From Seminavis robusta (Eukaryota; Bacillariophyta; Bacillariophyceae; Naviculales; Naviculaceae): a DNA stretch of 20,474 nucleotides. Where the stretch lies: assembly GCA_903772945.1 (NCBI GenBank), contig CAICTM010001941.1:1-20474 (forward strand), read 5' to 3'. Below are positions 1-8,448 of this stretch, piece after piece. The notes under the pieces were generated by a model, which saw only the letters and a program-made list of their open reading frames with translations, was not told the origin of the DNA and searched no databases. A program made the translations under genes and the position numbers. Position 1 is the stretch's first letter; each line of letters starts with the position of its first letter.

Positions 1-166
1 AAAGAGAGAAGATTGGTTGGACCGAGCCGTTAGAAGCCGGGTCCTTGCGGTATGATGCAGGCTGACCAACATGGATGGGGAATCGAGCATTGATTAACAT
101 TTTTACTTTCCCTCTTGCTTTCTGTCAAGCCCTCAGCCTGGGTCGACCAGTACCACGTAATGGACA

Positions 167-1377
167 TTGTGGCCTCAGTACTATCGACCGAAAGGCTATG
201 AAGGACAGTACTGTGTTTTGAAACTTGCAAAGTCCATCTATGGGCAGACCGATTCACCTAAAATATTCTATGAGCATCTATTTCGCGGGATGATACAACT
301 TGGTTTTGAAACCTCCGCAGCAGACCCATGTTTGTTTATTCATAAGAGGCATCAACTCATGGTATTAATTATTGTGATGACCCAATCTGGCTCAGTCCAG
401 AACATGATCTGATTGAAGTCCCTCATGTTGGGCAGCTCCAGAATCTTGGATATGATCTCAACATGGAAGAAAAAAGGTGACATCTTTTTATTCCTCGAGC
501 ATTATTTGAAAGACAAGGGTAAGACCAATGTTGAGCTTACTCAAAAAGGGATGATCAATAAAGTCATCGAATATTCTGGTATGTCTGACGCTACCAAGAA
601 GCTTTCTCCTGCCGCCACCGATCTTCTCGGAGCTGACAAACTTGGGGCCCATTTAAAGAAGAGTGGAGCTATCCAGCTGAAGTTGGGATGCTACTTTACA
701 TTGCATCCAACAATCGCCCAGACATCAACTTTAGTGTGCACCAGGTAGCAATATTCAGTCACAATCCCAGCCATTCCCATGCTCCAAGCAATCAACGTAT
801 CATTCGGTATCTGATTGGTACAAGTGACAAAGGCATTGGTTTTAGCCCTAAACTTGATCAGGGACTTGATTGTTGGGTCGATCCTGACTTCGCCGGATTG
901 TATGGATATCAGGATGATCAGGATCCTGGTGTCCGTCAAGTCTTGCACTGGATTTGTCCTGAATCTGTTTGGGTGCACTATTATCTGGTCCAGAAAGCTA
1001 CAGAACCGGAATATTACTTTGAGCTCCACTGCTGCTGGTTATGTTGCCTTCAGCATGGCCATGAGGGAGCTGCTTCCTATGCGAGCTTTGCTCAAGAAAT
1101 TGGTAGCAAACGTAATATGCCGGTAATTACTAACAGTCTCGTGCGCTCTAAAGTGTTCGAAGACAACCAAGGTTGCCTGTCTCTTGTGAATGTTCCCAAA
1201 AATGTCTGCGCGCAACAAGTATTTTGGCATGAAAGTACCACTTCTTTAGGTCCAATATCGGGGAGTCGAAAGGGCATGTGGCTAATAATATTCCGACTCT
1301 GGAACAACGGGGCCGACATTTTCACTAAGAGTCTTCAGGCTCCACAGTTTGATGTCATTCGGAAGCTCTCATGGGGT
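167..1377 (+). pseudogene. copia pol remnant (reverse transcriptase and RNase H)
   Basis: The RT palm is recognisable at 215-345: a KLAKSIYGQ block followed by a YEHL block and an ADPCLFI block, as in copia polymerases. The catalytic YxDD box is present as YCDD at 370-381, but in a different frame from the preceding block, so a one-base indel lies near 355-369. A TGA follows at 478-480. The connection domain reappears at about 480-680 and the RNase H region at 688-1377 is spread over all three frames. In RNase H the first acidic motif reads VDPDFAG. The usual STAAEYVA block reads STAAGYVA (around 1030-1050), replacing a conserved Glu with Gly. Frameshifts plus loss of that acidic residue make this a dead copy. 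The direction and 3' end agree with the LTR-like tail at 1449-1614. Confidence 0.85.
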
Positions 1378-1448
1378 GGTAATTTAACTCAGCACTTTGT
1401 TGGGGACTCTCTCCTATCGTTTCTTCTTGCTCCAGCTTCATTTCAGCT

Positions 1449-1614
1449 GTAAGGGAGTGCGACGGGATACAGCTTACAATTCAGCTTTATACAGCTTTAC
1501 AATTAGCAGGCTTATTCTAGAAAATAATCAATAACTGGCTGCACTTATTTTTTGGAAATACAAACTTTAACATCTCTTAGATCGTTAGATTAATCAGTAC
1601 ACAATGGTATTGTC
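1449..1614 (+). repeat. LTR-like 3' terminal sequence of the left copia copy
   Basis: Beginning with TGTAAGGGAGTGCGACGGGA just after the RNase H region, this about 166-bp segment is shared with the right-hand copy (about 159 bp at 19912-20070, opposite strand). It starts with TG as LTRs do, but the end of shared homology is ...TATTGTC and not the usual CA, so the exact LTR end is uncertain; a CA occurs 11-12 bases earlier. No second LTR is in the window, so calling it an LTR is inference from position and the shared boundary. Confidence 0.6.
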
Positions 1615-2322
1615 CCGCACAAGTGTTGCATTCAGGAGACCACTGGGGCCATGATCGAAGATAGAAACATCACACGTTGCAGTATCCAATCGACTAGCTA
1701 CTGATGTTCCTGGACGCTAGCTAGCAATCCAGAAAGACGAATCGTTCAATCAATCTAATAAGCTCGTGCAATCCGTGTTACAGTTGCCTAACCAGCTGAG
1801 CAAGCTACAACTTGGTTTCAAACCCATGGTGCAAATCCACACTCATAATCCGGTCCAGAAAGGGTCACGGTATGTACCGGTATACATAGTAATTCCATTA
1901 TAAATGTTAAAATGTTGTACACCCATCCAACACACTGAAACATGGCCAAATAATGCCGACGGATGCAGTGTTTCCTCCTACGAATCTGAACCAAGACATC
2001 GAATTCAGGAGGAATGACACCCACTCCTCCATTGTGCGGAGTAATGGTACACGCAGGAGATTTCTCCGGGCTTGATTCTTACTAGGTGGTGGCAAGGCAA
2101 TGGGTGGGCTCTGTTTCGGCATCCTATGTTACCCAAGCCTGCCGAAACCTGTGGCAAGTTAACCAACCAACCAACCATGCCATCCAATGCTGTGACAGGA
2201 GGCGAATGTCTTATTTAAAAACAAACAAACATAATGTCATAATCTACCGATCAAGAAAGCAGATTGGTAGTTTAGTCTTTTTTAACTATTTCGTGGACAT
2301 TACTGGAAAGCCAGATAGCGAT
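1615..2322. other. intergenic, no gene seen
   Basis: About 700 bp between the left retroelement and the DUF1499 gene (which ends here on the minus strand). No reading frame with recognisable protein features was found. It holds a near-palindrome around TACCGGTA at 1875-1882 (within 1871-1888), a CTAGCTAG word near 1718, and a short (AACC)4 run at 2161-2176. A stretch at about 1780-1830 looks superficially tRNA-like on the minus strand but does not fold convincingly. Confidence 0.6.
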
Positions 2323-2971
2323 TTAATAAGCAGGTGCTGGAGCCGTCCAGCCAGCCGCGGTCAATTTCGTGGCAAAGAACTCGAGGCGCTTTTGATTGAC
2401 CTTGAAATCTGAGTCACCCACTCGACTGGATGATCGAACTTGAGCGGTTCCATCATCTCCAACCTCGACGACAAGGTCATCCACAAAAGGTTTTCCGCCT
2501 AAAAAGCAATGGATGAGCCATGTGAGTTCAAGCAATACGTACAACACAGCAGATCTCAATGATCTACATATCCAGTCGACCACGGCACTGCTTACCGTTC
2601 AAGAACTTGGCAAAGTTGCCAATGCCCGACTTGTATTCCACACTGGCTGTTCCGGAACTCGCCAAGGAATCCGAGGCAAAGGACCAGCCCCCCAAATCGA
2701 CCTTTTCTTGTCCTTCTTGTGGGTAGGATTCTAGAATCGTCTTGATCTGACTGGCAGCATCGGACTTGCTGGTCCCTGCAGGTGGTGTCCAGGTGGTTCG
2801 AATGCAGTTGTTGGAACCCTTGGGGCAAGCTTCGATGGCATTGGCTGCAGCGGGAATGACTCCCACAAAGGCAGCACTTGCTACGGAACGAAAGACATCA
2901 CGTCGACTACTGGCGGTCTGGTATGCTTCGGCTGTTGCCAACAAGAGGAGGATGCTTGAGAGGATCTTCAT
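2323..2971 (-). CDS. DUF1499 protein, predicted thylakoid-lumen targeted (2 exons)
   Basis: Exon 1 is 2971-2596 and exon 2 is 2498-2323. The 97-bp intron runs from GTAAG (2595) to TTTTAG (2499), giving 183 aa. Residues 1-16 are a hydrophobic signal peptide ending AEA, followed by Tyr, an aromatic +1 residue as diatom plastid preproteins tolerate. A twin-arginine segment follows (SSRRDVF, then a hydrophobic stretch to AAANA), as in Tat-type thylakoid-lumen signals. The mature part carries the DUF1499 hallmark near the C-terminus: VRSSSRVGDSDFKVNQKRL. The domain's biochemical role is not known, so only location is predicted: plastid lumen. Without the intron, the second half of the domain falls out of frame, which supports the splice model. 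The upstream region contains TGACGTCA at 3113-3120. The gene is on the same strand as the Pr6Pr gene but about 1 kb apart, so it is an independent unit. Confidence 0.87.
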
Positions 2972-4003
2972 TGTATCGGTATCTTTTTGAGTGGCGATTG
3001 ATGGCTTTTGGAACCACCTTATTTCACATCATCGATGATCATTCATCGCGGTTAGTCTAGCTAGTTAGATCTTCATCGGAAGCAAAACATGGCTTGGTGA
3101 CATCTGACAGACTGACGTCACCCTTCAGCATGAGGAATGAGGATCCGTTCCTATGCTACAGTAATCGAATTGAGTCTTCAATCGAATCGGATCGATTTCA
3201 TCCCCTCTCTCTTTTGGGGGACGTTCTTGCCGTGCGATGTGCGATGGTTCGTCATTGGTTTGCAATTTTTTGGCTAGTTTTCAAGTTTAACTATGACAGC
3301 TCCAAGACGTCCATGCTGCAAGATATGGAACGAGGTCGAACTGAAACCGAAGTGGACTTGGGTGGGGAAATTGTGCGGTTGGGGAAGAAAGCCATGCGTC
3401 AACAGACAAACTGGAAGTACTAGCTAGAGAGAGAATTGAAACAGCCGTAACTACAAGAACCAGCAGTTGCCAAGTCAACTGATTGACGCTGAAGAAATCT
3501 GTTCATAGGAGAAGGCGCCGAAATGAAACGAGGGGGTGATAGCAGATTGGTACCGTAGAACACTTTACAGCCTTGCACTTCAACAGGCAAAGAACAGATG
3601 TCCATGTTAGCTTCAGTGCAACCCAAGGTACCGGTAGCAATAACGATTGTGTCATTCGGGCTGTTGCTTTCATTAGATAATAATATTTTCGTTTTGTCTT
3701 CACGAGTACTCTACCAAAGCTTGGGTACAAGTGAATCGAATCTAGAGCAATTCAGCTGCAGTTCATGGCGGACAAGCAATCAACTGCACTTCCATTCCCT
3801 CCAAATAAACAAATAAATGAAGTGATGCCTGCAGTACTAAAGGGAACCAACAGCTGCTCAAGCTGGCGACCACAAGGAAACCTCAGGAGCGAATCATTTC
3901 AACCAGTAAACTCGCCATGACTGACAGAGATTTGCTCGAATCTACATGTAGGACGTCAATCCAACCTGGCAAACAGGAGACTGCCCACCGTTTTTGCTCT
4001 TTG
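2972..4003. other. intergenic, promoter side of the DUF1499 gene
   Basis: About 1 kb without a convincing gene. The half near 2972-3200 is the presumed promoter of the minus-strand DUF1499 gene and contains TGACGTCA. CTAGCTAG words occur at about 3058 and 3420, and GGTACCGGTA at 3628-3637. Several open frames of 60-110 codons exist, but they lack recognisable domains and at least one begins at TTG. Confidence 0.6.
3113..3120. promoter_or_regulatory. TGACGTCA palindrome (CRE/CCRE-like bZIP site)
   Basis: A perfect 8-bp TGACGTCA lies 142 bp upstream of the DUF1499 start codon. It is the canonical CRE. TGACGT and ACGTCA are the CCRE1/CCRE2 cores shown in Phaeodactylum to mediate CO2/cAMP control of plastid carbonic anhydrase genes through bZIP factors. 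That this copy is functional is inference. A second identical octamer occurs at 5126-5133. Confidence 0.45.
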
Positions 4004-4915
4004 CTATTGTTTCTTTTTGGTCTCTGTTTTGGTCTTTGTCACGGCCTCAACTCCTCGTTTCATACCAAGCAACCCTGCCCCCAGGCCACCAAACACAACT
4101 CCCAATCCAATGCAATTGATGACAAACTGCTGAAGCCCAATCTCGGGTAAATTGAGGAATGGATACGGATAGAATCCGTCCAGCAAGTTGGCTCGAATCA
4201 AAATGTATACCCCGTAGGCCACGGGCCAAACCACACATGCCTTGGCTCCCTGCCATATTGGCACAGGACGGTGCTCAAAGATCATCCACCATGCAAACGT
4301 TGCAATCGGCACGACCGTGTGTACCCCTTCATCGGCAATTTTGTTCAACCCTGTCAACGTTCTCAGGTGCTTCAAGGCGGCGTGGTAGACAATTCCCACC
4401 CCCAGAATGGCCGACACCAAGGCGATCCAAATGGAGGGAGATAGAGCCTTGTTGTTGTTCTTGTTGCTGCTGGCAGCAGTGACCCCCATGGCTACTGCCA
4501 CCGCCGCGTTGGTAAGGATGGTAAAAAAGTGACTGAGAAACCACAGTCCTGTTGCTAGACTGCCCCGTCTGATCCATGAACCCCACACTCTCATGGACAA
4601 AAAGATAACGGTGGTAGTACAAACAGCGAGAGCCGCCAAGCGGCTATTCTTGGTCATTATTCTTGTGTCATTCATCGCTTGGGTAGCACCGGTGGTCGCA
4701 ACGTTTTGGCCTTCACTACTACTTGTATCCATGTAGGTATCTCCTCCGCGAGGAATGGGTTGCCACGAAGGAAATTGGCGACTGGTCTTTTCGTGGCGGG
4801 TGAAGGATAGCAGGGACAAGGGACGATTGTTACTGATGGTTGCTGTGAAGCGATTACTGGCTGATGCATGGACAACGGTTGGCAATGCCAATGTCAACAA
4901 CAGCACCAGGTTCAT
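4004..4915 (-). CDS. Pr6Pr-family multi-pass membrane protein
   Basis: A single-exon 303-aa protein with ATG at 4915 and TAG at 4004-4006. It has a signal peptide (about residues 1-17, ending VHA) and a Ser/Thr-rich linker to about residue 88, then six hydrophobic segments. The membrane part resembles the Pr6Pr family: a segment containing LTNAAVAVAMG, then VGIVYHAAL, the block GLNKIADEGVHTVVP with a conserved His, a WWMIFE loop, a WPVAYGVYILIRA helix, and the GFYPYPFLN motif before the last helix. The C-terminus is Lys/Thr-rich (KTKTETKKK). The family's substrate or activity is not established, so no reaction is assigned. The gene is divergent from the ABC1 kinase gene across a 428-bp shared upstream region. 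Location is a secretory-pathway or plastid-envelope membrane; the leader has no clear aromatic +1 residue, so ER/plasma membrane is at least as likely. Confidence 0.78.
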   Translation of the reverse strand: MNLVLLLTLALPTVVHASASNRFTATISNNRPLSLLSFTRHEKTSRQFPSWQPIPRGGDTYMDTSSSEGQNVATTGATQAMNDTRIMTKNSRLAALAVCTTTVIFLSMRVWGSWIRRGSLATGLWFLSHFFTILTNAAVAVAMGVTAASSNKNNNKALSPSIWIALVSAILGVGIVYHAALKHLRTLTGLNKIADEGVHTVVPIATFAWWMIFEHRPVPIWQGAKACVVWPVAYGVYILIRANLLDGFYPYPFLNLPEIGLQQFVINCIGLGVVFGGLGAGLLGMKRGVEAVTKTKTETKKKQ

Positions 4916-5030
4916 GGGGGAGGTTCACAAGGCCTGGCCCTAGCTAGCTGGCTTCCGCACAGTATCAATGCAGATAACCTCCCGACTGGCTCTTTAGAAA
5001 ACCCTGTGTGTGTGTCCCAAGAATTTGCAC

Positions 5031-5054
5031 GTACTACTAGCTAGCTAGTAGTAC
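5031..5054. repeat. 24-bp perfect palindrome
   Basis: The interval equals its own reverse complement over all 24 bases. It is built on a CTAGCTAGCTAG core (5037-5048) with GTACTA on the left and TAGTAC on the right. It can form a hairpin or bind a symmetric protein dimer. It sits about 115 bp upstream of the Pr6Pr start and 290 bp upstream of the kinase start. Confidence 0.85.
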
Positions 5055-5125
5055 CTGTGCCAGCAGCTGTGCCAGCGCAGCTTCAGCAGCTCTATCAGAG
5101 CTTTTTCGTCTTCGAGCAAGAACGA

Positions 5126-5133
5126 TGACGTCA
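5126..5133. promoter_or_regulatory. TGACGTCA palindrome (CRE/CCRE-like bZIP site)
   Basis: A second exact TGACGTCA octamer in the window, placed centrally in the divergent promoter. Like the one at 3113-3120 it matches the CRE core and both diatom CCRE1/CCRE2 half-sites. Function is inferred from motif and position only. Confidence 0.45.
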
Positions 5134-5343
5134 GTGCGAATCTTGATGCCAACAACACAAAAACGCCATGGGATTGGCTCGTGAAACCACGACGCCGTCA
5201 GCATACCAACCGGTTTGCAGAGTCTCTTCCATGCAGTGATCGGCATGCAATCGGGAGAGCAATCCCACGGACTGGGCAATACAATTATCGATGTCATAAC
5301 CTTGACAGACAAACAAGTAGAATAATTTAGGAGTCAGAAAATA

Positions 5344-7852
5344 ATGAACATGGCTACCCTCACCAATACAAGACAACGATGGCTGCTGCTGTGGCTGCTG
5401 CTGGCCAGCCCCACGGCAGTGGTAGCAAGGGGTCCTGCCTTTACCAACAAGAACAAGATCATTGCCCTGTCCGCGGGTGCAATAGAAACTATTAATAATA
5501 ACGATGAAATTCACACCCATGACACGGAAATTGGAAGAATGCGGACGAGCTTTGTCCGACACATTTTGTCTGATCGACTCCATTATGTCAAAAATGGAAG
5601 ACGCATGAAAGATTTCAAAGCGTGGCTTCGAAGTCGAGGCGGCGAAGTGGCCGTCTTGTCCACTCACGGTGTCGAGGTGGATTTGCAGTTGGCAGCAGTG
5701 CCATCGCAGCAAAATAATAATAATATTGAAGAGCAGCAGCTACCGCCAGTACCAGCAGTAGAGGAATACCACTACAACGAAGATCTTGTTCGTGCAGCAG
5801 TAATCAAAAACAATGATCCTTTCGCTGTGAACAAGTTGGATTTGGACTTGCCAGTCAATAATCTACCCAGCCTCTATGAAGGAGAACCAATTCACTTGAT
5901 GGATGAACTAAGCCCTTCTTTGCTACAGCTATCTTGGCGGACCATTCAGTTGAGTTTCAAGTTTGCTCCCGTCCTCTCCACGACCTGGTTGGCTGTGCTG
6001 TCCACAAAGTTTCGAAAAACTTGGTACAAGTGGGTAGCAGCTTCGTTAGGTAAGTGCGTGCATTGTATGTATGTCTTCAACAGGAGGGAGCATAAGTCTC
6101 ATTCATCTCCTCTTGACAAAATTATTATTATTTGGTGTATGCTGCAGGGACCACCTCGGCTGCCTTTATCAAATGGGGACAATGGGCAGCCACCAGAAAT
6201 GATATGTTTCCAGATTTGCTGTGCCAAGAACTGGAACTCTTGCAAAGCTCGGCACCCGAACATTCCTGGTCATTTTCGGAAAAAATGATGGAATCCAGCT
6301 TGGGGTTGCCGGCAGACTCCTTGATGGATGTCTTTGATAGTTTCGACGAAAAACCATTGGCATCAGGAAGCATTGCACAAGTGCACAAAGCAGAGTTGGA
6401 TGGGAAACCTGTGGCGGTCAAAATACGACATCCCAGAGTGGCACAACTCATTGATATGGACTTTCGAATCATGACGGCCTTTGCCACAATCTGCGATTGG
6501 ATCCCTGCCTTGTCGTGGCTGCATATCCGTGAATCGGTGGAACAGTTTAGTCACACCATGGCAGCACAAGCACACTTGCAAGTGGAAGCTCATCATTTGG
6601 AAATTCTCAATCACAACTTTCGAAAATGGCCCACTGTCAAGTTCCCCCATCCCATTTATGCCAGCTCGGCTGTGATCATTGAAACCTTTGAACCGGGGAT
6701 CATTGTGTCGGACATGATGGACGCCTACTCGGATTTGGCAAATCAATACGGCAACAAGAACAAGAACAATCAAAACAATGATCAACGTGTCACTGTGGTG
6801 GAAGAAGATGGACAAGTTGTCGAACAAGACACAACGGGTCGTCCAAGCGCATCCGATTTGATCCCGGTTGATACTGCCAAGTTCATCGTGTGTACAGGTG
6901 TGGGTCTGTATTTGAAAATGCTGTTGGTGGACAACCTAATGGTACGCTTGACTCAATAGGCTTTTCTGGTTTGAGTCAACGGAGATCCTCTGGAACTTAC
7001 TCATCTTCTGCTCCTGTTCCTTGTATCATACACAGCACGCAGATTTGCACCCAGGCAACATAATGCTTGCAGCGATTGCGAAGGGGCAATGCCCGGATAC
7101 AGATCACGACATGGATCTCTTGGTTGTAAAGGACACAGAGTCCAAGGCGCTGGCCCAGGAGCGTGCCGAAACCAAGCTGAGAATCTGCCTTGTAGATGCT
7201 GGTATGGTTGCTCAACTAACCGACCAGGAAGCAACCAATTTCATTGGTTTATTGGCTAGCTTGGGACAGGGAGATGGCAGACTGGCTGCCAAGTTTGCTC
7301 TGAAGTTCTCGACGGAAACCGACTTGACCGCTGAGGAGAAAGAATCTTTCACAGAGGACATGATTGAAGTCTTTGCCGAACGATGTAGAGGATACTTTAC
7401 TGGCGCCGATGTGGGGCATATTCTGAGAGGGGTTTTAGGCTTGATCCGAAAGCACAAGGTCCGTATTGATGCCAACTACGCCACGCTGGTTGTGAATGTG
7501 CTCTGTATTCAGAGCTTGGCACTGCAAGTTTGCCCAGCATACAATGTGCTGGATGCCGCAAAGCCCCTGTTACAGAGCTACTTTGATACCTTCTTTGAAC
7601 CGGATGGGGAAGAAAAACCACGAGCGAAAGCAGTCGCGGTGAGTGCCGTGTGTTGAGTCACCTTGGCTTGAATGCTTCAGCGCTTTACACATCACCTGAC
7701 GAGCTTTTGTTCTTTCTTTTTCTCTTTGTCTCTTCCCAAAGAAATTCAACCGGATAATGCCCATCAAGTACTTGGAAAAGAGCCGCAACGACAATGCTTT
7801 CTTCCGACGAATAAAGCAAGCCAGACAAGCACAGATGAAACTTGAACAGTAA
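5344..7852 (+). CDS. ADCK2-like ABC1/UbiB-family atypical kinase (4 exons)
   Basis: Exons are 5344-6049, 6148-6941, 7036-7638 and 7742-7852; the introns are 98, 94 and 103 bp, all GT-AG, giving 737 aa. ABC1K/UbiB proteins are protein-kinase-like ATPases that support quinone and isoprenoid-lipid metabolism in mitochondria and plastids. Visible motifs in order: signal-peptide-like leader (residues 10-28); the family KxGQ motif as KWGQ 244-247; SIAQVHKA followed by VAVK with Lys327; HADLHPGN 501-508; and the metal-binding loop as LVDAGMVAQL with Asp554. DAG in place of DFG, together with the GQWAATRND block, resembles animal ADCK2 more than UbiB/COQ8. Joining exons 2 and 3 rebuilds the HADLHPGN loop exactly, which supports the splice sites. 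Residues about 415-455 are an Asn/Asp-rich insertion. The leader could give plastid import (possible cleavage before FTNK) or secretion; this is undecided. Confidence 0.9.
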
Positions 7853-7978
7853 AAAGCAAAAGCCATCTGGACTCTGTTCGTCTGTAACTAGATCTATGCT
7901 GTAATTGAATAGAATGCCTATTGCAACTGACTGACCACCGGGGTCGTAGGTACAGTAGCTAATCTCCAAAAGAGTGCT

Positions 7979-7990
7979 ACCGGTACCGGT
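7979..7990. repeat. ACCGGTACCGGT palindrome, copy 1
   Basis: A 12-bp sequence identical to its reverse complement. The same word recurs at 8286-8297, and its core TACCGGTA appears at 1875, 3630, 8094 and 10081, always outside exons. Confidence 0.8.
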
Positions 7991-8285
7991 GCGTGTAGAC
8001 AACTAAGGAATCAACAGAACGCCTCCAGACAAATTGCCACTTTCCCCGTTCCCAGCAGCAGAATTGGTGCACCGCACCCACCAGAGCCACCAGTACCGGT
8101 ACGGGTACCTGGTAGTCGTGACCATTGGGCTGCCATTTTCCCAGGCCCATTTCAATACTTCCACTTACCCATTTCACCTATGGCCATATTGGAATTGTTT
8201 GAGTGTGTCTTTACTGGCAGGTAGACTACCAGTACCAGCCTGGTGGTTACAGTACCTAGCTAGTACATGTACAGCTGTAGTAGCT

Positions 8286-8297
8286 ACCGGTACCGGT
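8286..8297. repeat. ACCGGTACCGGT palindrome, copy 2
   Basis: An exact second copy of the 12-bp palindrome, 152 bp upstream of the methyltransferase-like start codon. It follows a cluster of CTAGCTAG and GTACATGTAC words. It may be a regulatory site or only a genome-wide short repeat. Confidence 0.8.
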
Positions 8298-8448
8298 GGG
8301 GCTTTGAAATCCAAGCAATGCTTCTCATATCTTATTTTTGCCACTATTTCAATTATTTTTGCCTTGATGATTTGCGCATGCAACCACAGCAACCAACCGT
8401 GTCAGTTATTAGTTCTCCACTATTGTTCCTTCTTGACTGTGTTGTAAA

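Larger units (their letters stand above)
1..1614 (+). mobile_element. Ty1/copia retrotransposon, decayed 3' part (left copy)
   Basis: This is the 3' half of a copia-order retrotransposon: reverse transcriptase remnants, RNase H, then a short LTR-like tail. The 5' part lies outside the window or is lost. From about 1040 to 1614 it matches, base for base with scattered differences and indels (roughly nine in ten by eye), the reverse complement of 19912-20474. That shared stretch defines the 3' boundary: homology continues through 'acaatggtattgtc' ending at 1614 and then stops. The coding part is broken by several frameshifts, so the copy cannot encode its own polymerase. The order RT then RNase H with no integrase after it is the copia order; diatom genomes carry many such (CoDi) elements. 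Confidence 0.88.
4916..5343. promoter_or_regulatory. divergent (bidirectional) promoter region, Pr6Pr / ABC1 kinase
   Basis: This 428-bp interval separates two start codons pointing outward, so it must hold both promoters. It contains CTAGCTAGCT at about 4940, a 24-bp perfect palindrome at 5031-5054, and TGACGTCA at 5126-5133, which is roughly midway (211 and 211 bp from the two start codons). No coding evidence lies inside it. Co-regulation of the pair is inference from the layout. Confidence 0.55.
7853..8448. other. intergenic, rich in ACCGGTACCGGT palindromes
   Basis: Nearly 600 bp between the kinase stop and the methyltransferase-like start. No gene was found. It carries two exact copies of the 12-bp palindrome ACCGGTACCGGT (7979-7990 and 8286-8297), TACCGGTA at 8094-8101 inside an imperfect palindrome (about 8089-8113), and CTAGCTAG followed by GTACATGTAC near 8256-8273. 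The promoter of the downstream gene must lie here. Confidence 0.6.

Noticed and set aside
1780..1830. Minus-strand tRNA-like segment with TTGCTCAGCTGGTTAGGC
   Set aside because: It resembles a D-arm and a TGTAA/TTGCA stem can be drawn, but the loop has 6 bases and not 7, no proper T-arm or B-box follows, and the acceptor stem does not pair.
3094..3423. 109-codon plus-strand frame over the DUF1499 promoter
   Set aside because: It starts at TTG, contains the TGACGTCA site, and has no recognisable features.
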